A stretch of DNA of 27,495 nucleotides. Origin: CSP1-4 sp036559965 (GTDB taxonomy: Bacteria; Chloroflexota; Limnocylindria; Limnocylindrales; CSP1-4). Position numbers and translations under genes: made by a program. The stretch's first letter is position 1. Every line of letters begins with the position of its first letter. Positions 20,379 to 27,495 of this stretch are shown here, in pieces. Under the pieces are notes generated by a model. It did no database searches and was not told where the DNA came from. It saw only the letters and a program-made list of their open reading frames with translations. The stretch covers positions 1-27,495 of the forward strand of contig DATBSD010000008.1 in NCBI GenBank assembly GCA_036559965.1. The letters are read 5' to 3'.

Positions 20379-23291
20379 CTGGTAGGTCGGCGCAGACTCC
20401 CGCCGGACCAGTCACCAAATCCTCCATCGGAGACCCTTCCAACGGACCGATCGCCGTCGCCCGGCGAGCAGACCGTCAGCGTCGCGCTGGCGGCTCGCAT
20501 CCTGGGCGTCCACGCCAACACCGTGCGGACCTGGACGGACCAGGGCCGCTTGCCCGTGCTGCGCATCAACGCCCGCGGTGACCGCCGCTACCGCGTTGCC
20601 GACCTGGACACCTTCCTTGACGACGCGCGCGAGGTTCCACGCGCCGCACGGTCACCTCGCCACGCCGGACTCGTCGGCACACGAGGCGAGCACGCCGGTG
20701 TCGAGCGCGAAGGCCGGCGCAGCCGCGAGCTGCGCGTGCTCGGCGAGATCGCCCAGCTGACGGCCCGTATCACCGACCTCGACACGACCCTCCACCGCAT
20801 CTGCCAGCTCTTGCGCGAAGCGTTCGATTACCGCCTCGTCGGTGTCGGGCAGGTCGTCGATGGGGTGGTCCGGGCCCGGGTGGCGCACGGCGTCCCCGTC
20901 GACCGACTGCCGGCCGCTGCGGTCGGTGATGGCATCGTGGGCACGGCCGTCGCCGAAGGTGTGGCGATCCTCGCGACCGACGTCCGACGCGACCGACGCT
21001 ACATCGAGATCCTGCCCGAGATCGAGACCGAGTGCGCGGTGCCCATCGAGGGGCCGGCCGGCGTGTGGGGCTGCCTCCTCGCCGCCGGCACCCGCCGCGG
21101 AGCGCTGGGTTCCGACGACGTCGGGTTGCTCGAGGCCGTCGCCCACCAGATCGCCGCGGCCATCGAGACGGTCGACCTCATGTCCCGCCTGGAGCGACAG
21201 CTCGAGCTGGCCGAGGCCCTGCGCCGGGTGAGCGCCGACATCAGCTCGAAGCTCGACCTCGAGGTCATCCTGGCCGAGACGCTCGACCAGGCGCTGGCGC
21301 TCTTCGGCGCCGACCGCGCGGCCATCCACCGCCTGCGTGCCGACGGCGAGGTCGAGGCGCCCGTCGCACGCGGGCTCTCGGAGCGCTTCCTGCAACGGAC
21401 GGCCGACCTGCCGTCGCCATCGCTGCCCCGTCTGGCGATGGAGACCGGCGAGGCCTTGGTGGCCATGGATTACGCGCACGACCCGCGCGGTGCGGGGGTC
21501 AAGGAGGCGGTCATCGAGGAGGGCTTCGAGACCATCGCCGTGGCGCCACTGCTCGTCGAGGGTCGGTCGCGTGGCGTGCTCGCGCTCTGCCATGATCGCC
21601 GGCGACCGTGGTCGGGTCACGAGCTCGAGGCGCTCAAGGCGCTCGCGGCGCAAGCCAGCATCGCCATCCAGAACGCCGCCACCTACGCGCAGATGGCTCG
21701 CTGGGCGGCCCAGCTGCAGTCGATCCAGCAGCTCGGGGTCCGCCTCGATCGGATGAGCAACGTACGCGACATCGGCCTTGCCATCGCGGTCGAGCTCCAG
21801 GCGCTCATCGACTATCACAACGTGCGCGTCTACCGCGTCATCGGCGACACGTGCGAGCCGGTCGCCTGGCGCGGCAACATCGGCGAGTACACCGACGAGG
21901 TCGAGGACGAGCTCCGGCTCAAGGTCGGCGAGGGCATCACCGGCTGGGTCGCTGAGCACGGCGTCGCCCAGTATCTGCCTGACGCCAACGCCGACGACCG
22001 GGCCGAGACGATCGTCGGCACCGACCTCATCGACGAGTCGATGCTCATCGCGCCGATGACCTTCGAGCAGCGGGTCATCGGGGTCATCGTGCTCTCGAAG
22101 CTCGGGCTCCACCAGTTCTCGTCCGACGACCTGCGCCTGCTCGAGATCTACGCCGCCATGTCGGCCCAGGCCATGGCCAACGCCGACGCCACCGAGCAGC
22201 TCCGGACCCAGTCGGAGACGCTCGAGCGTCAGCTCCGCAGCCAGCGCGAGCTGGTCCGTCTGACGGAGTCGATCTTCGCCTCGCTCGATCCGCAGGTCGT
22301 GCTCGACGAGATCGCCGACCGCCTGGAGGTGCTCGTGCCGGTCGACAACATCGGCATCGACAAGGTCGATCGGGTGGCTGGGCAGTTCGTGCCGCTCGTG
22401 GCGCGGGGCGTCGACGAGGATGCCTACCGCGGTCGCCGTCTGCCCCTCGACGAGGGCGTCTCGGGCTGGGTGGCCGAGCACGGCGAAGGTCAACTGGTGC
22501 TCGACGAGACGGCCGATCCGCGGGTCGCCCACTTCGATGCCGATGACCCTCAGGCAGGGTCGCTCATCGTCGTGCCGCTGCGCGGCCGCGAAGGCGTCGT
22601 CGGGGTCCTGACGCTCGAGCGCCTCGGGTCGTCGGCGGCCTTCACGACCGATGAGTTCGAGCTCGTGCTGCTGTTCGCCGCCCAGGCGTCGATCGCCATG
22701 CAGAACGCCGAGCGCCATGCCGTCGTCGTCGTCCAGGCGCAGACCGACGGCCTGACCGGCCTCTTCAACCATGCGACCTTCACCGCCGACCTCGCGCAGG
22801 CCGTGGCGACCGGCGATCGCTTCGGTCTGATCATGCTCGACCTCGACGACTTCAAGGGCTTCAACGACACGCTCGGGCACCCGACCGGCGACCAGCTGCT
22901 TCAGGGCATCGCGCGCGCGCTGACGTCGGCCGGTCGTGACTCGGACCGCGCCTATCGCTACGGTGGCGACGAGTTCGCCATCCTGCTGCCGGGCACGGAC
23001 GAAGCCGGTGCACGGGCCGTCGCCGATCGCGTTCGACGCGCCGTCCGCGAGGAGGGCGGCATGCGGGGAGCCAGCGCCGCCCTGTCCGTGACGTGCTCGA
23101 CGGGCGTGGCCGCGTTCCCCACCGACGGCAGCGATGCTGCCGCCATCCTCGGCGCGGCCGACCGTGCATGCTTCCTGGCCAAGCGTGCCGGCCGCGACCG
23201 CGTCGCGATGGCCTCCGAAGCTGCCGATGCGGCCGATCTCGTGCCCTCCGCGCCGACGCCCATCGACGTGCCCAGCTCACCGGCCGCCTGA
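20379..23291 (+). CDS. HTH - four GAF domains - GGDEF diguanylate cyclase
   Basis: About 970 residues if begun at CTG 20379, which has AGGA just upstream; the first conventional start is GTG 20523, which would remove half of the DNA-binding domain. The frame runs from a stop at 20370. Order of parts: MerR/excisionase-like helix-turn-helix (VALAARILGVHANTVRTWTDQGRLP, then RRYRVADLDTF), four GAF domains at roughly 115-275, 285-445, 450-610 and 615-780 separated by coiled-coil linkers, and a C-terminal GGDEF domain. That domain has an intact YGGDEF active site and the inhibitory RxxD (RDSD) five residues before it, so it should make cyclic di-GMP under product feedback. The GAF domains would sense small molecules. 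A DNA-binding head on a cyclase is uncommon. Confidence 0.9.
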   Translation: MVGRRRLPPDQSPNPPSETLPTDRSPSPGEQTVSVALAARILGVHANTVRTWTDQGRLPVLRINARGDRRYRVADLDTFLDDAREVPRAARSPRHAGLVGTRGEHAGVEREGRRSRELRVLGEIAQLTARITDLDTTLHRICQLLREAFDYRLVGVGQVVDGVVRARVAHGVPVDRLPAAAVGDGIVGTAVAEGVAILATDVRRDRRYIEILPEIETECAVPIEGPAGVWGCLLAAGTRRGALGSDDVGLLEAVAHQIAAAIETVDLMSRLERQLELAEALRRVSADISSKLDLEVILAETLDQALALFGADRAAIHRLRADGEVEAPVARGLSERFLQRTADLPSPSLPRLAMETGEALVAMDYAHDPRGAGVKEAVIEEGFETIAVAPLLVEGRSRGVLALCHDRRRPWSGHELEALKALAAQASIAIQNAATYAQMARWAAQLQSIQQLGVRLDRMSNVRDIGLAIAVELQALIDYHNVRVYRVIGDTCEPVAWRGNIGEYTDEVEDELRLKVGEGITGWVAEHGVAQYLPDANADDRAETIVGTDLIDESMLIAPMTFEQRVIGVIVLSKLGLHQFSSDDLRLLEIYAAMSAQAMANADATEQLRTQSETLERQLRSQRELVRLTESIFASLDPQVVLDEIADRLEVLVPVDNIGIDKVDRVAGQFVPLVARGVDEDAYRGRRLPLDEGVSGWVAEHGEGQLVLDETADPRVAHFDADDPQAGSLIVVPLRGREGVVGVLTLERLGSSAAFTTDEFELVLLFAAQASIAMQNAERHAVVVVQAQTDGLTGLFNHATFTADLAQAVATGDRFGLIMLDLDDFKGFNDTLGHPTGDQLLQGIARALTSAGRDSDRAYRYGGDEFAILLPGTDEAGARAVADRVRRAVREEGGMRGASAALSVTCSTGVAAFPTDGSDAAAILGAADRACFLAKRAGRDRVAMASEAADAADLVPSAPTPIDVPSSPAA

Positions 23292-23304
23292 CACCGCCCG
23301 CCGC

Positions 23305-23310
23305 TACCAT
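23305..23310 (+). promoter_or_regulatory. -10 box (TACCAT) of the amidotransferase gene
   Basis: TACCAT followed by six bases and the ATG at 23317. A GTG three bases earlier is in the same frame and is a possible alternative start. Confidence 0.5.
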
Positions 23311-23316
23311 CGCGTG

Positions 23317-24072
23317 ATGAGTGCCGATCGCCTCTCGGGCACGCGTCCGCGGATCCTCGTCACCGTCCAGGCGCCGGCCGTGGCCGCCGACGCTGCGCTC
23401 GCCGAACGGAAGAACGCCCTCTATCTGGCCCGCGTCGAGGCCGCCGGTGGCGAGCCACAGGCCGTCGACGAGACCGCGGACACCGAGACGCGGGCGCATG
23501 CCTTCGCGACCATGGACGGGCTGCTGCTGTCGGGCGGGGCGGACCTCGATCCGGCGCTCTACGGGGAGCCGACCGCGGGCGCCGTGGCCATCGAGCCCGG
23601 TCGTGACGCGCTCGAGCTGGCGGCCTGGCGGGCGGCTGCCGAGCGCCACCGTCCGGTGCTCGGCATCTGCCGCGGTCTGCAAGCCATCAACGTCTTCTCG
23701 GGTGGCTCGCTCATCCAGGATCTCGACGGTCACGGCAGCCCGGCCTACGGCTCGGCGCCGGCCAATCGCCACCCGCTCCGCGTGGAGGGCGCCTCGCGCC
23801 TGGCGCGCATCCTGCGCCCGACCGCGCCGGGCGACCTCGTCGTGCAGGTCAACACATACCACCACCAGGGCTTCGACCGCGCCCGCCTGGCCCCCGGCCT
23901 CGCCGTCGCGGGCACGGCCAGGCACCGCGGGGGCGAGATCGTCGAGGCCATCGAGTCGGTCGCTGACGACCAGCTCGTGCTCGGCATCCAGTGCCATCCC
24001 GAGCGCACGGAGTCGACGCCGCCCGAGTTCGAGCGCCTGTTCGCCTTCTTCGTCGACGCCGCGCGCCACTGA
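23317..24072 (+). CDS. Class I glutamine amidotransferase, gamma-glutamyl-GABA hydrolase (PuuD)-like
   Basis: A 251-residue cytoplasmic hydrolase of the peptidase C26 group. Nucleophile Cys118 lies in GICRGLQ and the dyad completes with H227 and E229 in QCHPER; SGGADLDPALYGE near 72-84 is typical of PuuD-type proteins, which cleave gamma-glutamyl amides such as gamma-glutamyl-GABA from putrescine breakdown. No other putrescine genes are present, so the physiological substrate is open. It probably has its own leaderless transcript and is convergent with the ECF T gene across 63 bp. Confidence 0.93.
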   Translation: MSADRLSGTRPRILVTVQAPAVAADAALAERKNALYLARVEAAGGEPQAVDETADTETRAHAFATMDGLLLSGGADLDPALYGEPTAGAVAIEPGRDALELAAWRAAAERHRPVLGICRGLQAINVFSGGSLIQDLDGHGSPAYGSAPANRHPLRVEGASRLARILRPTAPGDLVVQVNTYHHQGFDRARLAPGLAVAGTARHRGGEIVEAIESVADDQLVLGIQCHPERTESTPPEFERLFAFFVDAARH

Positions 24073-24135
24073 GAACAGGCGCCCGCCCACGCCCCAAGGG
24101 GTGGTGTGCCATCCGCGACAGGCCGGCTCGCCTGC

Positions 24136-24990
24136 TCAGCGGTTCGCGAGGTCGATGAGCAGCTGGGGCACCCAGATCTGGGAGATGTCGGTCACGAAGC
24201 CGAGGTACGTCAAGAGCAGGAACTGGACCAGGAAGAAGCCGATGACGAGCTTGTCCGTGCGGTCGTAGACGAGGTGCTTGAGCCACGTCCGCCGCCCGGT
24301 CCCGAAGCCTCGCAGGTCCATGGCATCGATGGTGTCCTCGGCACCGACGAGCGCGTTGATGACCGACGGCACGACGACCGGCGTCGTGTTCCGTAGCCGG
24401 GTGATGAGGCCGCCCTTCGCTTCCTGCCAGTCGTGCCCGCGAACGCGCTGGGCGTCGGCGGTCGTCTGCATGTCGTTGGCCAGTGAGGGCAGGAACCGGA
24501 ACGTCAGATCGATGGCGAAGGCGAACTTGTCGGGCACGCCGAGGCGTCGAAAGGCGATGCCGAACGCATCGGGCGCCACGGCGTAGGCGACCGGGAAGCC
24601 CATGGCCGTCATGGCCATGAACCGCATCAGCTGGGTCCCTGCGTAGGTCAGCGACTGGGCTGAGATGGGCGTGCCCAGGATGGGCAGCGTGAAGAAGACG
24701 TCGTAGTCGCCCGTGTAGTTGGGCACCACGCCGCCCGTGATGAGCGTGTTGATGAGCACGAGCAGCGTCAGGAACAGGACGACGAAGGCCCATTGCCGGC
24801 GGACGCCGGCCCAGGGGATCGCCGCGCTCCGGTAGTAGACGAGCGCGACGAGGTCGAGCAGCAGGACGACGCGCGCGTCCCATATCTGGACGACGGTGAA
24901 GACGAACAGGAAGAGCGAGACGATGAGCACGCGGGGGTCGCGGCGGGCGAGCCACGACCCCCGGCCGAGATAGCGTGGAGCGAAGTTCAT
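24136..24990 (-). CDS. ecfT: ECF transporter transmembrane (T) component
   Basis: A 284-residue integral membrane protein with about six hydrophobic helices. The cytoplasmic coupling helices carry the family's Ala-Arg-Gly-like signatures: DAQRVRGHDW near 179-188 and DAMDLRGFGTG near 220-230. These interact with the two ATPase halves. It is the last gene of the operon (ATPase, S, T), 58 bp after the S component. Confidence 0.93.
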   Translation of the reverse strand: MNFAPRYLGRGSWLARRDPRVLIVSLFLFVFTVVQIWDARVVLLLDLVALVYYRSAAIPWAGVRRQWAFVVLFLTLLVLINTLITGGVVPNYTGDYDVFFTLPILGTPISAQSLTYAGTQLMRFMAMTAMGFPVAYAVAPDAFGIAFRRLGVPDKFAFAIDLTFRFLPSLANDMQTTADAQRVRGHDWQEAKGGLITRLRNTTPVVVPSVINALVGAEDTIDAMDLRGFGTGRRTWLKHLVYDRTDKLVIGFFLVQFLLLTYLGFVTDISQIWVPQLLIDLANR

Positions 24991-25048
24991 GGGCGCCCCG
25001 AGGCCGTCACGAGCGCCTCCGACCCGTCACGGACTCGGAGACGGCCGA

Positions 25049-25627
25049 CTAGCGGCCCATACGCTCCTGGATGGGCGCCCAGATGAAGACCAGGATGGGC
25101 ACCACGATGGCCGACACGATGACGTTGCCGACGACGACCGGGATGTACTCCGTGATCAACACCGAGTTGAAGTCCATGCCGCCGATGAGCATGTCGGTCC
25201 AGATGAACAGGAAGCCGACGAGCGTGGCGACGATACCGGCGATGGCGCCGCCGAGGGCCTTCTGGGCGATCGTACCGTCCATCAGTCGGGCGAGATAGAG
25301 CGGGGCCAGGCCGGCGATGAGCCCGACGAACCCGTTGGCCAGGCTCCAGTTCCAGGACGTCAGCGCCCCCCAGCCGGAGAGCTGGTCGCCGATGGCGTTG
25401 CCGACCAAGCCGGTGAAGAAGCCGACGATCGGCCCGAAGGCGTAGCCGAAGAAGCTGACGAGGCCGAAGGCCGGCCGGAGCGAGACGTTCTGGGTCCCCG
25501 GCAGCGGCAGCTGGATGACCAGCAGGAGGCCGTACAGGACGGCGCCGATGGCCGAGTAGACCACGACGCGCGAGGTGACCTCCCACATCGTCGAGCGCGA
25601 GTTGCCCGGTGAAACCATGGCTGTCAT
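25049..25627 (-). CDS. ECF transporter substrate-binding (S) component, substrate unknown
   Basis: A 192-residue membrane protein with about five or six helices. SLRPAFGLVSFFGYAFGPIVGFFTGLVGNAIGD matches the N-terminal region of ECF S components in the ECF-S/RibU-like superfamily. ATG at 25627 overlaps the stop of the ATPase gene (ATGA). I see no signature tying it to riboflavin, thiamine, biotin or cobalt. The gene next to the ATPase, a SAM hydroxide adenosyltransferase, hints at a nucleoside or methionine-related substrate. Confidence 0.88.
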   Translation of the reverse strand: MTAMVSPGNSRSTMWEVTSRVVVYSAIGAVLYGLLLVIQLPLPGTQNVSLRPAFGLVSFFGYAFGPIVGFFTGLVGNAIGDQLSGWGALTSWNWSLANGFVGLIAGLAPLYLARLMDGTIAQKALGGAIAGIVATLVGFLFIWTDMLIGGMDFNSVLITEYIPVVVGNVIVSAIVVPILVFIWAPIQERMGR

Positions 25628-27315
25628 GCGAGCTCCCTCTCCTCTCGTCGGCCGACGACCATCGCCGCCAGCCGCTCCGCGTCGACGAACCCTCCAGCCG
25701 TCGGCGCCCAACGCGCGTTTGCCTGCATCAGCGACGTTTCCCGCAGATTGCACGCCCTCCACAGCTCGAGGTCCCTGACGACCTCGGTCGGCGGTCCGTC
25801 GGCGACGACGCGACCCTCACGGAAGAGCAGGATACGGTCTGCGTGCGTGAGCGCAAGGTCCACATCGTGGGTCACGAGGTAGAGGCTCTCGATGCCGTCG
25901 ATGGATCGCACCTGGTCCATGAATCGGGTCGCGTTGGCGTGGTCCTGCCCGGCCGACGGCTCGTCGAGGATGAGCGTCCGCGGCCGCATCGCCAGCGCGA
26001 TGGCGATGGCGAGGCGCTTCTGCTGGCCGAATGAGAGCGTCATCGGCGGGCGCTCGAGGATGCCCTCCTCGGCGTCGAGGCCGACGCGGACGAGCGCCTC
26101 GGCGATGACCTCGTCGAGCTCGGCCGGATCAGCGCCCAGGTTGGTCGGCCCGAATGCGAGCTCCTCGCGCACGGTGCGGGCGAAGAGCATCGCGCTGGGG
26201 CTCTGGAAGACGTAGCCGAACGTGCGTGCCAGCTCGGCCACCCGCCGCTCCGCCGTGTCGTCGCCATCGACGGCGATCGAGCCACTCATCAGCGGGATGA
26301 GCTTCATGGCCGCCTTGAAGAGCGTCGTCTTGCCCGAGCCATTGGGTCCCAGCAGAGCGACCGTCTCCGTGACACCGAGACGCGCGCTCACGCCGTGCAG
26401 GACCTCGCGCTCGCCGTAGCCGGCACGGATGTCCTCGAACGCGACACGCGGCGGGCGATCGGCCGGGATGGCGCGTGAGGTGGCGCTCGGGATAGGGATC
26501 GCGGCGCTCGAGATCGGGATCGCCACTGCCGCCTCGGCCCGCCGGCGGGCCTGGGCGAGGACGGCATCGAACGGCAGCTTGACGAGCGCCGGGTCCGCGA
26601 TGTCGAGGAAGCCCTCGACGGGGCCCAGATAGCGCGCCTCGCCGTGGTCCATGTAGAGCACCCGATCCGGGCGCAGCCCGAGCGCCTCCTCGACGCGGTG
26701 CTCGACGATGACCACAGCGCTGCCCTCGTCGGCCATGCGGCGCAGGATGGCCAGCAGCTGGGCCGCGGTCGCCGGGTCGAGGTTGGCCAACGGCTCGTCG
26801 ACGACATAGAGACGTGGTCGCATCATGAGGATGCCGCCCACGGCCACCAGCTGGCGCTCGCCGCCCGACAGGTTGGCCGTCTCGCGGCCGGCCAGATGCC
26901 CGATGTCGGTGCGCGCGAAGACATCGCGGATGCGCTCGCGCATGTCCTCGCGAGGCACGGCCAGGTTCTCGGGCCCGAAGGCCAGCTCGGCCTCCACCGT
27001 GGCACCGACGATCTGGCGAGCAGGATCCTGGAGCGCCGTGCCGACGACGTCCGCAAGGTCGCGCAGCCGCAGGTCGGCGACCGCCCGACCCTCGACGCGG
27101 ACCTCGCCCTCGCGCGTGCCGCTGTAGGCATGCGGGATGAGGCCGTTGATGCCGCGGATGAGCGTGCTCTTGCCGCAACCCGACGGGCCGGCCACCAGCA
27201 GCACCTCGCCGGCCTGGACGGTCAGCGTGATGTCGCGCACGGCCGGCCGGCTGGCACGCCGATAGGTGAAGCCGAAGCCCTCGAGCGCCAGCAGGTCGGT
27301 CGGTCTGCCGGTCAC
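25624..27315 (-). CDS. ECF transporter ATPase, A1 and A2 domains fused in one chain
   Basis: A 563-residue double ATPase. First half: Walker A GPSGCGKST (about 40), signature NLSGGERQ, Walker B YVVDEPLANLD. Second half: GPNGSGKTT, LSFGQQKR (altered signature, as in many A2 halves), LILDEPSAGQD. A linker of about 40 residues between the halves includes repeated Ala-Ile-Pro blocks. The EHR and THD switch histidines are present. GTG at 27315 overlaps the stop of the upstream SAM hydroxide adenosyltransferase (GTGA). Confidence 0.94.
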   Translation of the reverse strand: MTGRPTDLLALEGFGFTYRRASRPAVRDITLTVQAGEVLLVAGPSGCGKSTLIRGINGLIPHAYSGTREGEVRVEGRAVADLRLRDLADVVGTALQDPARQIVGATVEAELAFGPENLAVPREDMRERIRDVFARTDIGHLAGRETANLSGGERQLVAVGGILMMRPRLYVVDEPLANLDPATAAQLLAILRRMADEGSAVVIVEHRVEEALGLRPDRVLYMDHGEARYLGPVEGFLDIADPALVKLPFDAVLAQARRRAEAAVAIPISSAAIPIPSATSRAIPADRPPRVAFEDIRAGYGEREVLHGVSARLGVTETVALLGPNGSGKTTLFKAAMKLIPLMSGSIAVDGDDTAERRVAELARTFGYVFQSPSAMLFARTVREELAFGPTNLGADPAELDEVIAEALVRVGLDAEEGILERPPMTLSFGQQKRLAIAIALAMRPRTLILDEPSAGQDHANATRFMDQVRSIDGIESLYLVTHDVDLALTHADRILLFREGRVVADGPPTEVVRDLELWRACNLRETSLMQANARWAPTAGGFVDAERLAAMVVGRREERELA

Positions 27316-27495
27316 GCCGCCCCGATGACGATCCGATCCCCTTCGCGGACGCCCAGGCGGTCGGCCGCCGACGCCTGGTTGAGGGCCAGGCAGAGCCGGC
27401 CGTCGGAGTCCTCGAAGACGAGCGCCTCGCCGCGCCCGACATGGCCGAACGTCTCGGCCCACACGACGGACAGATCGCCGACGCGCAGTCGCCGA
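27312..27495 (-). CDS. SAM hydroxide adenosyltransferase (DUF62) C-terminal domain, N-terminus outside window
   Basis: The last 60 codons are present. TFGHVGRGEALVFEDSDGRL, ALNQASAADRLGV and EGDRIVI match the C-terminal barrel of the DUF62/fluorinase-like family, which splits S-adenosylmethionine with water into adenosine and methionine. Catalytic N-terminal residues lie outside the window, so activity cannot be judged. Its stop overlaps the start of the ECF ATPase (GTGA), indicating one operon and coupled translation. Confidence 0.75.
   Translation of the reverse strand, partial: RRLRVGDLSVVWAETFGHVGRGEALVFEDSDGRLCLALNQASAADRLGVREGDRIVIGAA

Noticed and set aside
24087..24104. Possible terminator between the convergent amidotransferase and ECF T genes
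   Set aside because: The complementary C and G runs are separated by only two bases, so a full stem cannot close, and no U-tract follows on either strand.
24991..25048. Repeated CCGTCACG between the ECF S and T genes
   Set aside because: Two eight-base copies in GC-rich DNA are within chance, and no promoter-like hexamers or hairpin accompany them.

Overview
The window is very GC-rich, densely packed bacterial DNA with a strong G/C bias at third codon positions. Gene content (split b6-type cytochrome bc complex, YkoEDC-type thiamine-precursor transporter behind a TPP riboswitch, DUF2203/DUF1786 pair, HTH-GAF-GGDEF regulator) and the leaderless TAnnnT promoters suggest a free-living Chloroflexota bacterium, perhaps of the Limnocylindria/Ellin6529 type. 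That assignment is an inference; no rRNA or marker gene is present. I see no phage, transposon, CRISPR array, tRNA or rRNA.

Layout. 1-876 (-): class I/II aminotransferase, C-terminus cut by the window edge. 928-2910 (+): DUF2203, DUF1786 and rhodanese genes, closely packed. 2920-9532 (-): a six-gene respiratory operon, transcribed from right to left: GltD-like iron-sulfur flavoprotein, cytochrome b6-type subunit, subunit IV, Rieske protein, cytochrome c fused to a cupredoxin, and a membrane-anchored kelch propeller. It reads as a quinol-oxidising b6f-like complex with a dedicated NAD(P)H-type flavoprotein and its own electron acceptor. 9673-11357 (+): a hypothetical membrane coiled-coil protein behind a strong promoter and a 13-codon leader ORF. 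11381-12728 (-): PIG-L deacetylase and Bcp peroxiredoxin. 12739-16439 (-): thiamine operon: promoter, TPP aptamer, Shine-Dalgarno-sequestering hairpin, thiamine pyrophosphokinase, ykoE, and a ykoD-ykoC fusion that seems to start at CTG. 16414-17100 (-): HAD phosphatase. 17152-18241 (+): YbaK-type deacylase and a small PQQ-like protein. 18304-20335 (+): promoter plus candidate structured RNA, GIDE-like membrane protein, M23 peptidase. 20379-23291 (+): HTH-4xGAF-GGDEF regulator. 23317-24072 (+): class I amidotransferase. 24136-27495 (-): an ECF transporter operon (fused A1A2 ATPase, S, T) that follows a SAM hydroxide adenosyltransferase whose N-terminus lies outside the window.

Cross-cutting points. 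Many genes have a -10 hexamer only 6-10 bases before the start codon, implying leaderless mRNAs, while genes inside operons are coupled by ATGA, GTGA, CTGA or TGATG overlaps. Two stop codons (TAG) are also the first three bases of the next promoter's -10 box. Three convincing reading frames have no ATG/GTG/TTG where the protein should begin. No stretch longer than about 300 bases lacks a gene.
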